From Auriscalpium vulgare (taxonomy: Eukaryota; Basidiomycota; Agaricomycetes; Russulales; Auriscalpiaceae), in contig JAHBBC010000004.1 of the NCBI GenBank assembly GCA_019915015.1, positions 868,001-932,000 on the forward strand: a stretch of DNA of 64,000 nucleotides, in the 5' to 3' direction. Positions within the stretch are counted from its first letter, which is position 1. Each line of letters begins with the position of its first letter. Of this stretch, positions 1 through 11,657 are shown in pieces. The position numbers and the translations under genes were made by a program. The notes below the pieces were generated by a model. The model was given only the letters and a program-made list of their open reading frames with translations, was not told where the DNA came from and searched no databases.

Positions 1-560
1 CAAGCTCCGGGACGGAGTTGCGAAGAACATCGACATCCGCGGCGTAAGTACCCGACTTGAGCTGAAACTGGGTCGTGGTCGTGGCCTGCAGCCACTGATG
101 AGCGTCCCATACGGTCGCGACAAATGCACGGATCCTTAACAAAGGGTGTGTGTGCGGTCTGAAGTGTATTTCTAAGTTGCCGAAGAAAAGAAAGCTTATA
201 GTGGCCAACGCGCCCTGGGTCATTAAAGGAGCCCAAGCCATAAGGCCGACTAGTAAGACTGGGAAAGCAAAATGTGGGCATGTGCGGGTCACGATCCGGA
301 AACAACGTATGCCCTCTTCGAACAGCGACGAACGGCCTACGGTCCAGACTCCACTGCAGCGAGCGGCCTTTCATGGCGCTGTGAACAGCGGACATCTGAG
401 AAGCACTCGTGTAGCCTACACTTTGTAAGTATAGCTCGTTGGGAGGGATTTCCAGTCCATCGCGCTCGTCCCCATCGTACGTCGATGCCAAAAAACAATG
501 CCTTGTTCCCAATAAAAAGGATATTGCTCGAGTAGAAACTCAATGATGACAGACACACGA
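1..560. other. no gene recognised
   Basis: I see no convincing exon or repeat here. The short open frames overlap each other in several frames and have no family signature. Confidence 0.4.
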
Positions 561-570
561 CACACAGAGA

Positions 571-1248
571 CTAGAAGGGGATGAAACTACGAATAGACTC
601 AAGAGTCGGTTTATCTTCACCACCCAGAAACACCACACACCCTGCATGGTCTACGCCATTGAGCGGAGGCGGGAGGACACGAACGATCCGCCCCGAGTAC
701 TGAGGGATAATAGCTACATGCCCGCGGCAATACCGCTGCGCTGTCCCAGGCGGCGTACTTCGGGCTGGGGTGAGCAAATATGTGATCTGTGTTACCCTAC
801 ACGCAGCGGCAAGCTGCCGGTCCGCCAGCGTGGCGTCAGCAAAAGCAGCATGCACATCGTCAGGAAGGCATTCGAAGGCGTAGTACTGTTTATTGGAAAT
901 GGCGTCGAATGGCTTCCGACCACCACGCAGCGCGGATGCACAACTATCGCATACATTGATCAGACCCCGAGCAAACGGCTCAGAGAGACCCCGAGCATGC
1001 AACAGCGCGCGGCGGTAAAGCGCAAAATCATACGAACGAGGTGTCAATTCTGCAGGAATGTCGTGGTCTGTGAGCAGAGAGAAATCTAGCGAATCAGATG
1101 CTTGCTCCGTCACCTCGTGAGGAAATTTGTTCTGGCCACAAGGCGCGCACACCACATACCGCCACCGAGAAAGGGTGAAATGATCCTGCCACTCGCGGAT
1201 TATTTCATACCACAACGCGTCGTCATACATGTATGGGAACTCGTCATC
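571..1248 (-). pseudogene. DUF6570-like (Helitron-associated) protein fragment
   Basis: An open segment of about 226 codons. Its layout matches the DUF6570 region that precedes Helitron-type helicases in mushrooms: a short Cys pair (CAPC), an LHARGL motif, a second Cys pair (VCDSCASAL), and a C-terminal stretch ending near VVFLGG. I start it at 1248 because an in-frame stop lies just upstream and a polypyrimidine/CCCAG acceptor sits at 1249; no in-frame ATG opens it. Possible upstream exons extend to about 1700 (a Cys/His-containing segment near 1430-1470) but I cannot fix their boundaries. The frame stops after SIRSFIPF, where a full Helitron protein would continue for roughly a thousand residues into Rep and helicase domains, so this is a truncated relic. 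The family call is from memory of the family pattern. Confidence 0.55.
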
Positions 1249-1719
1249 CTGGGCCAACGGCGGAGATTAGAAGCAGTCTGCGGCACGGGAAGCGAGGGTC
1301 TGGGCTCAGCACGCGGCTCAGGGAATGGGAAAGCGGAAGTCGGAGAAGGAGAACACGGGGCGAGGCGTGCACCGCGACCCGGAGGGCGACGTTCATTGAC
1401 CAGCTGGAAAAACACAAAATACCGCTCCTTGCACCGAGATGAACACCGATGACTCTCCAACATGGACCAGACGTCTGCTTTACCTTGTCGGCGGTCCGGA
1501 GCAAGACCATGGACACGGGCAAGGAGCCTAAAATGAGCCAAAGTGAAGTACAGAAAACCGCTAAGCAGCAAAGGCATAGCGGACGGCTTAATGACAACAT
1601 ACCGGTGCCGTTCACGCGGTACAGTGGAAGGCACGGCGGTGACAGAGGCGGCGACACACGAAAACATGTACCATTGATTAAGACCCGCAAGCGACAGCAT
1701 CTCCAAGTGTCCAAACGTC

Positions 1720-2564
1720 CGTGTCCGTAATCCTCGACCAAATCATGCCCAATGACCACAAGACGACCGACTGCAAGAACGGCATCAGCTTACGAAGAAA
1801 GAAGGCGACAGTGGAAACGCACCGGCGGGATCGTATACAGGATCCAAGAGGATCGCGCGACGGCCGCTGGATAGGCCGGTAACCCTCGCGAGTGGAGGAA
1901 CTATGGTGAGGATCCATCGAATGCGAAACAAAGGGCTCCTGTCGCTCACGCAACGTAGGCGAAGCCCGTGCCGGCCGCGGAAGTTCGGATGTCACAAAAT
2001 CCGCTGCAAAGCATATAAGTATCCACGCCGTTATGTGTAATCGACAAGACGTACATTGCGCAGCCGAAGCGGACCATGGGACACCCTGTGCAGAAACGGC
2101 GGGGACCGGCATGTCCTCCACCCGCACACGCGAGGAAGAAGCGAAGGCCGAGGAGTCCAGATCAGCAGCGGGGCTTGCGGCACGGCGAGGCAGTAAACAG
2201 GCATCGGGTAAACCACTGGAGGCGGCCGCGGCAGAGGAAGAGCAGGAAAAGACTGATCAAATGCATAAGAAGATAGTGACAAGGGCAAACACAACACTCA
2301 CCATTCGCAGCATTCGACGACCGCGCACGGCATACGGGCCTGGGGTCGTCAAGAGGAGAAACGGCACGCTTGAGGAAAGACATGGAAAGATCAGGGCACG
2401 GAAGAAAGAGAGGAAGATGGGAAAGCTAGGGACGAAGCACGACCGGAGTCAAAGGACGGCGGGTCCGAGGAGACAGGAGAGGTCGTGCGAAAAACGGGCC
2501 GCTACGGTCCGGGGAGAAAATTTCACGGTTAGGTCGATCTGGGGCGCCCGACAGGCCTTGGCCT
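1720..2564. other. no gene recognised
   Basis: A long plus-strand open frame of very basic, low-information composition crosses 2033-2641. It has no family signature, and I do not regard it as a gene. Confidence 0.35.
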
Positions 2565-4238
2565 CTAACGAGACCAGGGATTGCAACGAACGCCTAATAC
2601 TGATGAAGAGAACAGTTCGAACGTATCAACAGGGTACCTAGCAGTCAAAGCCGACCGACATATCATTTCCCCAACGCCTCTGTGAGGTCGTATGTACATG
2701 AGCTGCCCCTCAATCACCACCTTCTCTGTCTTCATCTTCCAGAGGTCGACGGCCTGGATCTCGGGCTTAGCCTTCGACGCGCGCTGCGGCTTGGGGTCGC
2801 GCTTGCGCTTGGGGTGTACGGGGCCGGGCCACGGAGCCAGCGTGGGGGCGCTCGCGGCGACTGGGGACTCCGAGGGCGCGGTGTTCGCTTTGTAGGCCTT
2901 CTTTGTCGCAGGACCAGTCGACGATCCTTCGCCGCGGTCGTCGTCGTCGTCCGCGCGCCTAGCACGGGTGTTTGCGGCGACTGGGGACTCTGATGGCGCC
3001 CTGTTCGCCTTGCGGGGCTTCTTGCTCGGAACCAGTCGACGATCCTTAAGCGGTGCGGGCGTCGTCGTCTGCAGCACGCCTCTTGAGCGTCTCGCGAGGC
3101 GTCTCCAAGCCTGCGCCTTCATCTCGTCCTTGAGCAACTGCCTGAGCACGCGTCCGGTGGTGTTCGTAGGAGAGGAAGGCGGGCCGTTGGACACGACAGA
3201 GAACCCGTGAGCGGAGAAGCCGTCCGACGCCGCATCGCTTGCAGCGGCGGAGAGTTCGCCGGCGGTAGGGCTGGCCCCGTCCGTCGCATCCTGGTCGTCG
3301 AGGACAGGCACGTCCGGAGGCAGGGGTCCGAAGGGGTCCTGGTCCGTCAAGTGCTTTCGCAGGCGGCACGCACCTTGTTCCACACCACAATGCGCACCAC
3401 CGGGCGCCTGTCTTCGTCGTTCGCATCCGGCAATTCAACTTGTGAGGCTTCAGGCCCCCCGTCTACGTCGCCTGCGTCGCCTGCGCCCCTGGAGCCTTCG
3501 CTGGAGCCATTGAAGGCGGCGCCGACGCCCCCTTCGCCGCCGTCGTCGGACGTGCGTGCGCTCTGCCCCGCCGGCGTCAGCCCACATACAAACACCGAGC
3601 AATCGTGAAGGGCACTCACTCCCTGGGAGGGCGTCTCGGGCACAAAGGATGAGCTTCCATCCCCGCCGACTGCGTCCTGCGAGAGCGCGCGCGCGAGCTC
3701 GCGGGCATAGCGTTCGTCGGCCGCGATCTGCACGGCTCGCAAGCTGCGCGTGAGGGGGGAGGCGACCTCGGAGTCGCGCACCTTCGTCTCGACAAATTGG
3801 GAGGCCGCAATGAGCGCGACTCGGGCGCCGCGCTGCATCCACATCTCCCTGTCGCCCTGACTTGCCTTCCGCCGGCACTTGCGCAGCAGCGCGACGAGCG
3901 CGTCCGTATACCGGGTCGCCGGACCAGTAGCGCACGCGCGCCTGCAGTACCTCCAGCTCGAACGGAAGCAGCGTGTCGAACACGTACGCGCGGGCGGTGG
4001 CCGCTCGACGGCAGAGAGCACGGTGAAGAGGTTGGTCGTCTCTGCGGTGGTCTGGTTGAACAGGCGCATCAGCGAAAGGCACGAGAGGCGGAGGGACCAC
4101 AGCTGAGGGGCGGGTCAGCAGGAGGAAGGCGGGGCAGTGGGTGGGACGAACGTTGAGGACGACCGGGAGGTCTTCGGGATCCGCTTCGACGATGCGATCG
4201 CGCGCCATGCGCGCGAGTGCACGCCAGCTGTTCGTCAT
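2565..4238 (-). pseudogene. TRAPPC12-like N-terminal part fused to an unknown repetitive tail
   Basis: Starts at an ATG at 4238 with MTNSWRALARMARDRIVEA. A canonical intron (GTTCGT...CTCAG) joins this to LWSLRLSCLSLMRLFNQTTA. The run SWRALA, RLFNQT, NLFTVL, LLPFELEVL, YWSGDP, DALVALLRKCR resembles the fungal homologue of TRAPPC12, a TPR-type trafficking-complex subunit. Two indels, near 3990 and 3910, shift the frame out and back around the LLPFELEVL block, so the frame is broken yet net-restored. Farther on, a 57-nt GTGAGT...GGCAG intron fits at about 3560-3615, and a second intron is likely near 3330-3365. The C-terminal 250 residues do not resemble TRAPPC12: they are basic and contain two copies of an APSESPVAA module. 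I read this as a TRAPPC12-like fragment joined to unrelated coding sequence. It could also be a live gene in which one indel is an assembly error. Confidence 0.5.
2858..3050 (-). repeat. two-copy direct repeat inside the reading frame
   Basis: Two copies of about 78 nt (about 2858-2935 and 2973-3050) are separated by a CGTCGT-rich spacer. Each encodes APSESPVAA plus a flanking basic stretch and the AC-CAGTCGACGATCCTT block. The copies differ at scattered positions. It is an in-frame minisatellite-type duplication of the coding sequence. Confidence 0.7.
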
Positions 4239-5343
4239 CTGCGAGGCATGAGCATTGTGCTAGATGGGAAGGGTAGGCATGCACGCACAACGAGAGTCTA
4301 GAAGTCCGAGCGCGTCCACTCCGATCCGGTGAGGTCGCGCTTGGGACGCTTTTCTGGGTTTGCTATGTACGAATTTCGTGAGCAGCGTCGTCAGAGGGTC
4401 TGTCTGTCGGCCGGCACACATGAGCGACGCTGCGACCGAGAAAAGTGACTGCGACGCACGTTGTTGGGTGAGCTACTCGGAGGACCGAATTTTATCTAAT
4501 TACCACGCACGGTGTCTTCCGGAAGGCGGTCCGGGTCGTGCAGCTCTGGGTTAACGGCAGGCCGCGTCGGTGTCGGTCCCGCGCTCGGGTAGTGCATTGG
4601 CACGGGAATGCTTGCCGAGCCCGCTTGCCGCGCCACCGCTGTCACGGGCAGCGCGCTGCCTATTAGTATCCGCGACTCCGACGGCAAGTAGCTCTCGCCG
4701 GCCGGCGCCTCAGATCAACCGGCAACTTCCCGCTGCTACTTTCCGACCGAGTGTAGTTTCTCGGGACGTGCGGTAAGAGCTGCGGTTGTATGCCGATCAG
4801 CGAATGCGGTATCGCGCTGGGCACACGAGAACGAGACCAGCGCTTTCAGAGCCCATGAGATGCGTAGCCCTCCGACGGATGCCACGAATGTCGACATGAA
4901 CAAACCCTGCTGGATGATAAACGATACGCGAGGTTACCGGGGCGCACCTAAATTATGAATTGTCACCCGCCGTCGAAATCTGGTGGGAATGCGGCCGTAG
5001 GCCGTAAGCACAAACCGAGTGCGTATCTACGCTTGGCGCGATAAAAAGGCAAGTGCCGCCGAATCGGTACTGTGAGATTGCCGGCCGACGGAGCCAGAGG
5101 GCTGAGCTGGCAGCACAAGTGTCAAAGGTTGCGAAAGCCGGCTTCTCTTCAGCATAGTGTACATGAGTGAGAGTGCGGGTGATGAGGTGGCGGAAGTGTT
5201 TGGTGTTTGGCGAAGTGGCTGGACCCGGAAGTCAGTGGCAGGGACAAATCCAGACTCACAATTGGCACAACAAATCATGGTAAATTCTGAAAGATGCACT
5301 GACCATACTCTACTTACAGTATACATAGACAACCTCCTCCAAG
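4239..5343. other. no gene recognised
   Basis: I could not support any exon or repeat here. Confidence 0.35.
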
Positions 5344-5904
5344 TCATGTATGGAATTGTTCAATATGCCTTTGAAGGGCATCATGCCTGGTGAATTTATC
5401 TGTGCAGGTGGAGCATGAGAAAGCCCGGGAGGAATGGGAAGCTGCTGTTTTTTGGTGCCTCTTCAGATCAAAACCCCTAGTGAAGGTTTTCTCGCATGTC
5501 TCACACTTCCACCTGCTTCCTTCCCCCCTCCCCATCCTGCCTCCGGAGCTCACCAGATGGCTCCCAGAAGGCTCGGGGATGTTGCCCCAAGACCCTCTGA
5601 GGTCAGAGGGGGTGCCGTTGAGGGCCCAGCCCTTGTCCTCAGTAGTTTTGTCGGTGATCTGCCGAGCCTTTGCGGCAGCGGTCCTTGTCCGCGGCCGGAG
5701 TTTCGATGGTGCCTTTTGCTCCGCTCGCTCTACCATGTCCCTCCCCTTCATCTGCTCCATGTTCTGGTTCGTACCCGGTATCTTCGTCAGCGCAGGAGAA
5801 AGATAATTCGCAGGAGGTTCGCGGGCAGCGTTGTCGTCGTGCAGCACAGCGAGCTCGCAGCTGGCGGACAGCGGCGGAGGGTGGCGCGGCGGCGTCTGCC
5901 TCAA
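5344..5904 (-). CDS. C2H2 zinc-finger protein, two C-terminal fingers (5' end unclear)
   Basis: The C-terminus holds two classical C2H2 fingers in tandem. The first reads CETCEKTFTRGFDLKRHQ..H and the second CSTCTDKFTRHDALQRHIEQFH, with a linker that is longer than the usual TGEKP. The frame ends three codons after the last His pair. Upstream is a basic, low-complexity stretch. The open frame begins at 5904 without an ATG; the first in-frame ATG is at 5760 (MEQMKGRDM), so either that is the start or an upstream exon is missing. A nuclear DNA-binding role is inferred from the fingers only. A truncated inverted copy of its central part lies at 57296-57592. Confidence 0.6.
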   Translation of the reverse strand: MRQTPPRHPPPLSASCELAVLHDDNAAREPPANYLSPALTKIPGTNQNMEQMKGRDMVERAEQKAPSKLRPRTRTAAAKARQITDKTTEDKGWALNGTPSDLRGSWGNIPEPSGSHLVSSGGRMGRGEGSRWKCETCEKTFTRGFDLKRHQKTAASHSSRAFSCSTCTDKFTRHDALQRHIEQFHT

Positions 5905-7660
5905 TTTGGCAGGACCGTATTCGGTTGCCTCCTACTCCTATGCGCGCGTATGAAAGAGACCTAGCGTACGTGCCACCTCTGAAGCCTATGTGCTCATCTG
6001 ATGGCTCTCTGTGTAGGCAATGATGCCGACCGGTACTGTTGTAGTTGGTAGCTAGACAGTTTATGGTGCACAGGCTGGGAGCGCAGACTCTTGTGTGATG
6101 TCTACAGTAAGTACTCGATTCGATACATCTCGGCTGCGTAGGACTCCCGGGAGAAGGTTTTATTGAAGAACTCGCAACCTCAGGGCGTGTCGATGAGGGC
6201 TGAGATGTAATGTTGAAAGAGACTAGTCAGGCGCTGATATCGGCGGAAGCCCAGGAGACGCCGCGACACGCTGTCATATTGAAGATACGCTCGACAAGCT
6301 CACTGCAGAAACCGCCTGAAAATCAGATGCCCAGTCTGCGCACCATCAGCTGCCACGCAGCCCAGCGCCCGCCGTAATGTCTGCCTACCAGACGACGTAT
6401 TCAGATCACAAGAAGAGGGTGGGAAGGGAAAGGGCACGTCACGACAATTCGAAAGCCGACGCATAGGCGGAGGCTGTGGAACCGCTAGCGCTTGCGCATA
6501 ACTGCCCTGAACACCGCGACAAGAGTAAACCCCTACGAGAGGTAATCAGATTCATACGCGTATGAGTACAGACGCGGGTGAGGTGAGCGGTGCTTACACG
6601 AGCCGGTGAAGAACCCGTAAGTTGACGGCAAAGGCGACGATGCTGCCCGCGACGGACTTCGCGCCAAAGAAGGCCCACGGACGCAGAATGAAATTGGGGG
6701 TAGGAAAGGCCGCCTTAGCCAGCATTCAGCACTAGATGCTTCTACTGGATCGTAGTTGTCGCCGTCGGGGAAGAGATGGGCATCAATAGTTGGAATGGCT
6801 CTGGATGGGATGGCGATGACCTGGTCCGAGCGGGCGAGTCAATGAGTGAGCGACAGATTTTGAAACGCATACTCCACGCACCCATGCTCCTCTCTAACGC
6901 GCTATGCAGTACAATTAGGTGCACCGAGTCGCAGCGGGGGCAGATAGGTGTCCTGATTGGACCGGAGGAGGAGCATCAGCGTTTAGTACATCAGGCCAAG
7001 CTTCAGGAACACAGACGACCACCGACACGCGGACCGAACAACCTGAGAAGAGAACCATTTCGTTTCCGTTACGGAAGAGTGTGCATAGGCGGGCAGAGGT
7101 TACTGTAAGATGAGCGCACAGAGCCTGAACGGCGGTGGCTGATTTCGGAGTCTACGTGGACCCCGGAACCCATCGCCTGGGGTACATCGGTGGCGTAGTC
7201 TCCGTAGCTTGACCTTATGGTATCAGAAGACAAGTCGTTCTGAATATAAGTCGGCGGCGTAGTGCCGCTGACAGTGACAGCGACAACGCTCGAGCTCGCC
7301 GAGGGCTACAGCCAGGGAGTCCTGGCTTCCGGTCTTCACAAGTGCTGAGTCGCTCCCGGAGATCCGCCATGGGCCAAGACAGAAAGATCATGATGCCGCC
7401 CCCGCATATCGGCCAGAGACTCGCTGACATTTGTACGTCCAAGCTTTGGCTACTGCGTCTACTCCTCGCGTTCTATCCTTTACCTACCGATTCATCGTCT
7501 TCTGCTCCAGTCAACGCCAACAAAGCCAGATCGCTTGCTCGCACCAGCACGAGCATGCACGGCACACTTCTACCCCCACTAAACGATGTATATCCCGATG
7601 TCAGAGACACCACTGGCAGCGCAGCTCGATCGCAATCGCCGCGCCGAGCGCCAAGCCCAG
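5905..7660. other. no gene recognised
   Basis: Only short overlapping frames without family signatures. No repeat recognised. Confidence 0.35.
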
Positions 7661-7665
7661 TTCCG

Positions 7666-8037
7666 TCACCCCCTCAAACTGCTACCCACGCGCAGCAGCG
7701 CACTGTGCATGAACGTCAGGCCGAGGCAGTACTCAGGCCGGTCCTCAAGCTCCTCCAGCGCGACCGTGTTGCCAGACCAGCGCCTCTCCCATCCAGGCTT
7801 GCCGAGGCATACGTCTGTGGCGAAGTCCGCGAGGGTGGAGATGGTGAGACGTGGCGGAGGTGTGGGGAGGAGGCGGTGGAGGCGGTCATAGAAGTAGGAG
7901 AGGAGGAGGGTCTTGCCCTTGGAGCTGCAGCCCTTGCTCGCCGTGCTCGCCAGAATGCCGAAAGTGATGCACTGTGTAGTACGCATGTAGTCACTGAGTG
8001 CATGGTGGGGAAAAAGTACGCACGGGAGACCGTTCAT
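7666..8037 (-). CDS. uncharacterised coding-like fragment
   Basis: About 120 codons from an ATG at 8037. The central part (about 7700-7920) has normal protein texture: YFYDRLHRLLPTPPPRL, ISTLADFATDVCLGKPGWER, ELEDRPEYCLGLTFMHSALL. The other five frames over this stretch are compositionally odd. I do not recognise the family. The N-terminal part looks less conserved and may be intronic, and no completing exons were found on either side, so it is probably a gene fragment. Confidence 0.35.
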   Translation of the reverse strand: MNGLPCVLFPHHALSDYMRTTQCITFGILASTASKGCSSKGKTLLLSYFYDRLHRLLPTPPPRLTISTLADFATDVCLGKPGWERRWSGNTVALEELEDRPEYCLGLTFMHSALLRVGSSLRG

Positions 8038-8200
8038 GTTGTATAACCTCCGCTGGCGCCCAACATTCGCAGCGCAGGCCGCTCGCGATCGGCCTGAGCC
8101 TCGCGCTCACCTTGGCGCATCTCTCCCTCGGTCATGTTGCCCCTCGTTGCCCGTGCCCCAACAACCTTTCACGCCCTTCCCTCGAGGTCCTTCGACGGCT

Positions 8201-8619
8201 TCAAGTTGCATGAGCCGGGTGAACCGTGGTAATTGAAGCTGCCGTTCGCCTGCTTGTAGGACTTTTGGTTGGGCAGGAGCAATTGGGCAGGAGCAAGGAG
8301 GAGGTAGGGTGCGAGAGCATTGTGGACGTGGAAGAGGACGCCTTCGAGGTCCCAGCCTGCGCGGGTTCCGCTTGGCCCGAGCGCTGCATCTCTCCTTTCG
8401 TCATGTTGCCCGTGCCCTCACCGCCGTTCACACCCTTGTCTGCGAACAGGCTCGCGACACTCTCGAGGTCCTCGACGGCTTCAAGTCGTACAAGCCGTGT
8501 GTCCTGTGGAACTTGGGGCCGTTCGCCAGCTTGTACGACTTTTCGCAGTTTGACTTCTGGCAGCGGAACGGCTTGGACAGGAGCAAGGAGGGCGCGGGGT
8601 GCGAGAGCGGTTTGGTCAC
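8201..8619 (-). pseudogene. SFP1-like C2H2 zinc-finger fragment, partly duplicated
   Basis: Codons around 8480-8570 read KPFRCQKSNCEKSYKLANG followed by KFHRTHG. This is the C-x4-C-x-K-x-YK-x2-NG-x-KxH-x3-H finger typical of fungal SFP1-like regulators. The adjoining segment (8201-8431) repeats part of the same sequence in diverged form, so the plus-strand text shows two similar stretches ending in AGGAGCAAGGAGG. The rest of a finger protein is absent, so this is a duplicated scrap. Confidence 0.5.
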
Positions 8620-8689
8620 CGGAGTGAAGCAGCCTTGCTAAAGACAGCTGGTGTGTCGTCTCTCATTGACCTGCTGGGACATTCCTGCT

Positions 8690-9420
8690 AAACATAAAGC
8701 AGAATTTTGGTCCAAATGTAGCAGGTGAGTGTATTACATGTTTTGTAGCATTTAGGAAAATATCGTCAGTGGGAGTTTCGTGTGGCCCATGCAATATGTG
8801 TCAGAGGATAGACGGACGTTGTGCACGTATACCGGTGAGTGTTTGTGCGACTCATGAGGATCTGATGAGTAGGATCTGTGAGTAGCTTGGCCTGCTAGTG
8901 GTTAGAAAGCAAATGCGGTCGTGATTCCTGACTTACATATTTAATCAGCAGGACCGAAATAAATGCAGAACAAACGTTTATTGCAAGGCATGCAATTGTA
9001 TATTGGGCGTTTTTCGACTACGGTGGAGAGCGCATGAGATGAGCTGGAATTACTGGGTGATCTAACCCACGCCGCCTGCGGCTTGCTCATGCGAAGAATG
9101 TGGCGACATAGGAGATCTGTGGGGTGAAAAATCAATTAGATTTTAGGTGAGTGTACCCGCTGGTTAATGCATAATGCGCTCACGGTCACTCTTTCAGCAG
9201 CGCTGCCTATACGAAGAATATACGGCGGCGCGGTGAAAATCAATCGGATTTTTCAGGTGCGTGTGCCCGTTTGGTTGATGCATAATGTGCTTACGGTCAC
9301 TCTTTCAGCCGCGCTGCGGCCTGCGGCTATCTCAAGTTGAAGATGATGCGGCAATATAGAACATATATGCGGTGAAAACCTGTGTATCAGAGGAAGGTAA
9401 CTTACAGAGGCGAGTGCGAT
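8690..9420 (+). repeat. tandem exon/intron-like units
   Basis: Two intron-like blocks, 9147-9197 and 9257-9308, both start GTGAGTG/GTGCGTG, share TGATGCATAATG-type centres and end ACTCTTTCAG. They separate similar exon-like blocks (CGAAGAATATACGGC, GTGAAAATCAAT). A partial third block lies at 9065-9146 and a diverged one after 9309. The unit is about 110 bp. I cannot thread an open frame through them (stops occur in several units), so coding potential is unproven. Confidence 0.45.
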
Positions 9421-9917
9421 GAAGCATATGAGATGATTGAATTTACAGCTCATCGTATGCATATTTAGGACGACGGCTTCTCGGACGACCGATGCGGGGT
9501 GCCTGACGGTAGCAGGTTAGTCGGATCCGGTCATAGTACGAGTCGAATGATCGGAGTGTTGGGTCGTCGAGCTCGTCAGCTTGTGACTTTACGGCTTTAC
9601 GGTGCAAACGGGTGCTTACCGTGAGCGATGCACCATGGGGAAAGTGAATTGACTTCTTGATAAGTCTCCAAGATACCCCGGTCATGAAGGAAGGCGTCGT
9701 GAACGACTAAGATACTAAGGTACGAGCAGGCAATTAACAGTGATGATGACTGAGCTGATGCAAACAAGTGTTAGCCTGATAGAAACTGATTAAGTATAGG
9801 TTGAAGAAGATCTGAAAGGCGTTCTTATGTGCGATGGAGGAAGAGGTAGACGAAAGTAGTAAGTGACCGTGCGCGGCACATGTGTTGTGCTACGTCGCTG
9901 TTTCAGCTTCCGCCCGA
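9421..9917. other. no gene recognised; upstream region of the homeodomain gene
   Basis: No family signature. It presumably contains the promoter of the gene starting at 9942, but no motif stands out. Confidence 0.35.
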
Positions 9918-9941
9918 ATGCGCTTTCTAACTCGTACGATC

Positions 9942-11657
9942 ATGTCAGATCGCACGCTTTACTTTACTTCCTACGCTGAATATCTCCCTCTGATCGAGCA
10001 AGGGGACGATGCTGGAGCCGCAGGTTCAATTCGAGACCTTCCAGGCTGGATAGGCCAAGGAGTTTCCCATCGCGGTGAGTACGGTGCTTAACATTAGAAG
10101 GATATGGACTGACCGACGGATTCCGTCATCACAGTCTATGGGGTGCATGGTCGTGTCCGTTTCCTTCCAGATACCAGCGACTGACGACCCTTTATGTCCT
10201 CAGGAAAAGGGGGAGATTGGAGGCCCCGCTTGGACTGGCGATCGTCCTCTTGCGGAGGGTAACGTGCTTCATCATAAATCCGACTTTGTGCTCGACTACG
10301 GTACGTGCATGCTGTGCTGTTCAGACCCACATACTGACCAGAGAAAACTTCTAATCATCTAGACGCGTCGTCGCAAACGGCGGCGTTGCGGTTGTTCGAC
10401 CGCGATGTTGGATTGTTCTTCCATGACGGTTATCCCCAGCTCTCTGAGCAGGAAGACGAGACGTTGCTCTCCTTAGCGAATAGCGCCGCAATTCCTTCCG
10501 CGGACGACATCGCTTTCCCTCTCACAACACACACACCGATCGAACATACCTTTCCTTTTGCGGGCTCATTTATCAAGTCGGCAAGCCATCACACAAGTTA
10601 TCATCCGAGCGTCCAGGATCTTTATCTTGCCGTCGATCCTCCGTTGGGCGATGTCGATGGCCATCTCTCGAACTCGAAGGCGTTCACGACTTCCGTCTCT
10701 TGTGTCCGAGCACAACACGATGAAGGGTCATTAGAATGTCCAGAACCCATGCCTCCGAATTTAGATGCAGGAGCTATCGGAACTCCGGGCCCGGGACGGC
10801 CGTCCACCGCTACACGTCTCGGTACCGCCCCCACAGCGTACTACTCCACCGACCTTGCTCTCGGCGATTTCCCGGGCGGAAGACCTGGATTGGGCGGGAT
10901 TCGCGGGCTCAGCGATTATTTATCCTCTCAACACCCTCATGGTGAACGCGCCCGTGAGCCGGCGCACCCCGCCGCCGCCGCACTTCAGCCACCCGCCGCA
11001 CACGCAGGCCTCGGCGGGCCCGCCTTCCAACCCGGAGATGCAGGAGAACTTGGCGCATCCGGATACGACTCTCCCTTTTCCTTCCACGCGCCGGCGCTCG
11101 CCGACCGACCCGCCGCATCCGTCCCTCGACCTTTCCCAGGAGACGATGATGCCGCACTGGAGCGCCTTGGCGCTGGGGGCGACGGCAGCGAGTCAGCCGC
11201 TCGATCTCGGCCGCTCTCCAGCAATGCCGCCGATGCAGATGCAGCAACTCGACCATTTTTACCAATTCCAGAGGCAGCGGGAGCAGGCGGCGCACCAGCA
11301 TCAAACGAAATCGACGGCACGGTCATCAATGACCTCACGAAATACGCGCGATCTCGGGACCCCATTGCCAACGAGGTCAAGAAGAAGCGCAAGCGTGCCA
11401 ATCAGTCTCAGCTAGAAGTGCTGATCAAAGCCTTCCAAAGTAACGCAATGCCGTCGACGGAGGAGCGTGTAGCTTTGGCGCAGGAATTAGACATGTCGGC
11501 GCGTAGTGTTCAGATCTGGTGCGGGCCCATCTTCCCATCTACCTTCATTGTAACTCACTGGAACCGTAGGTTTCAAAACCAACGCCAATCACAGAAGAAA
11601 GAGAGGGCGCTGGCCCGTCGCGTCACCAATCTCGCAGGCCGCATTGTTGGCGCTTAG
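9942..11657 (+). CDS. homeodomain transcription factor, five exons
   Basis: Inferred exons are 9942-10074, 10135-10154, 10204-10300, 10363-11518 and 11570-11657. They sum to 1494 nt, an open frame of 497 codons plus stop, with GT-AG introns of 49-62 nt. Another in-frame ATG lies at 9918. The 20-nt second exon is the least certain. The homeodomain is near the C-terminus: a basic KKKRKRANQSQLEVL arm, then MPSTEERVALAQELDMS, then SVQIWFQNQRQSQKK across the last intron. It has Trp48, Phe49, Gln50 and Asn51, but Gln replaces the usual Arg/Lys at position 52. No TALE three-residue insertion is seen, so it looks like a general fungal homeobox factor rather than a mating-type HD protein. Function is nuclear DNA binding; targets unknown. 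The middle of exon 4 may be out of frame (see findings). Confidence 0.75.

Noticed and set aside
9942..11657. Homeodomain gene as a mating-type A locus HD gene
   Set aside because: No divergent HD1/HD2 partner, no TALE insertion and no usual flanking genes are seen; the homeodomain resembles general fungal homeobox factors.
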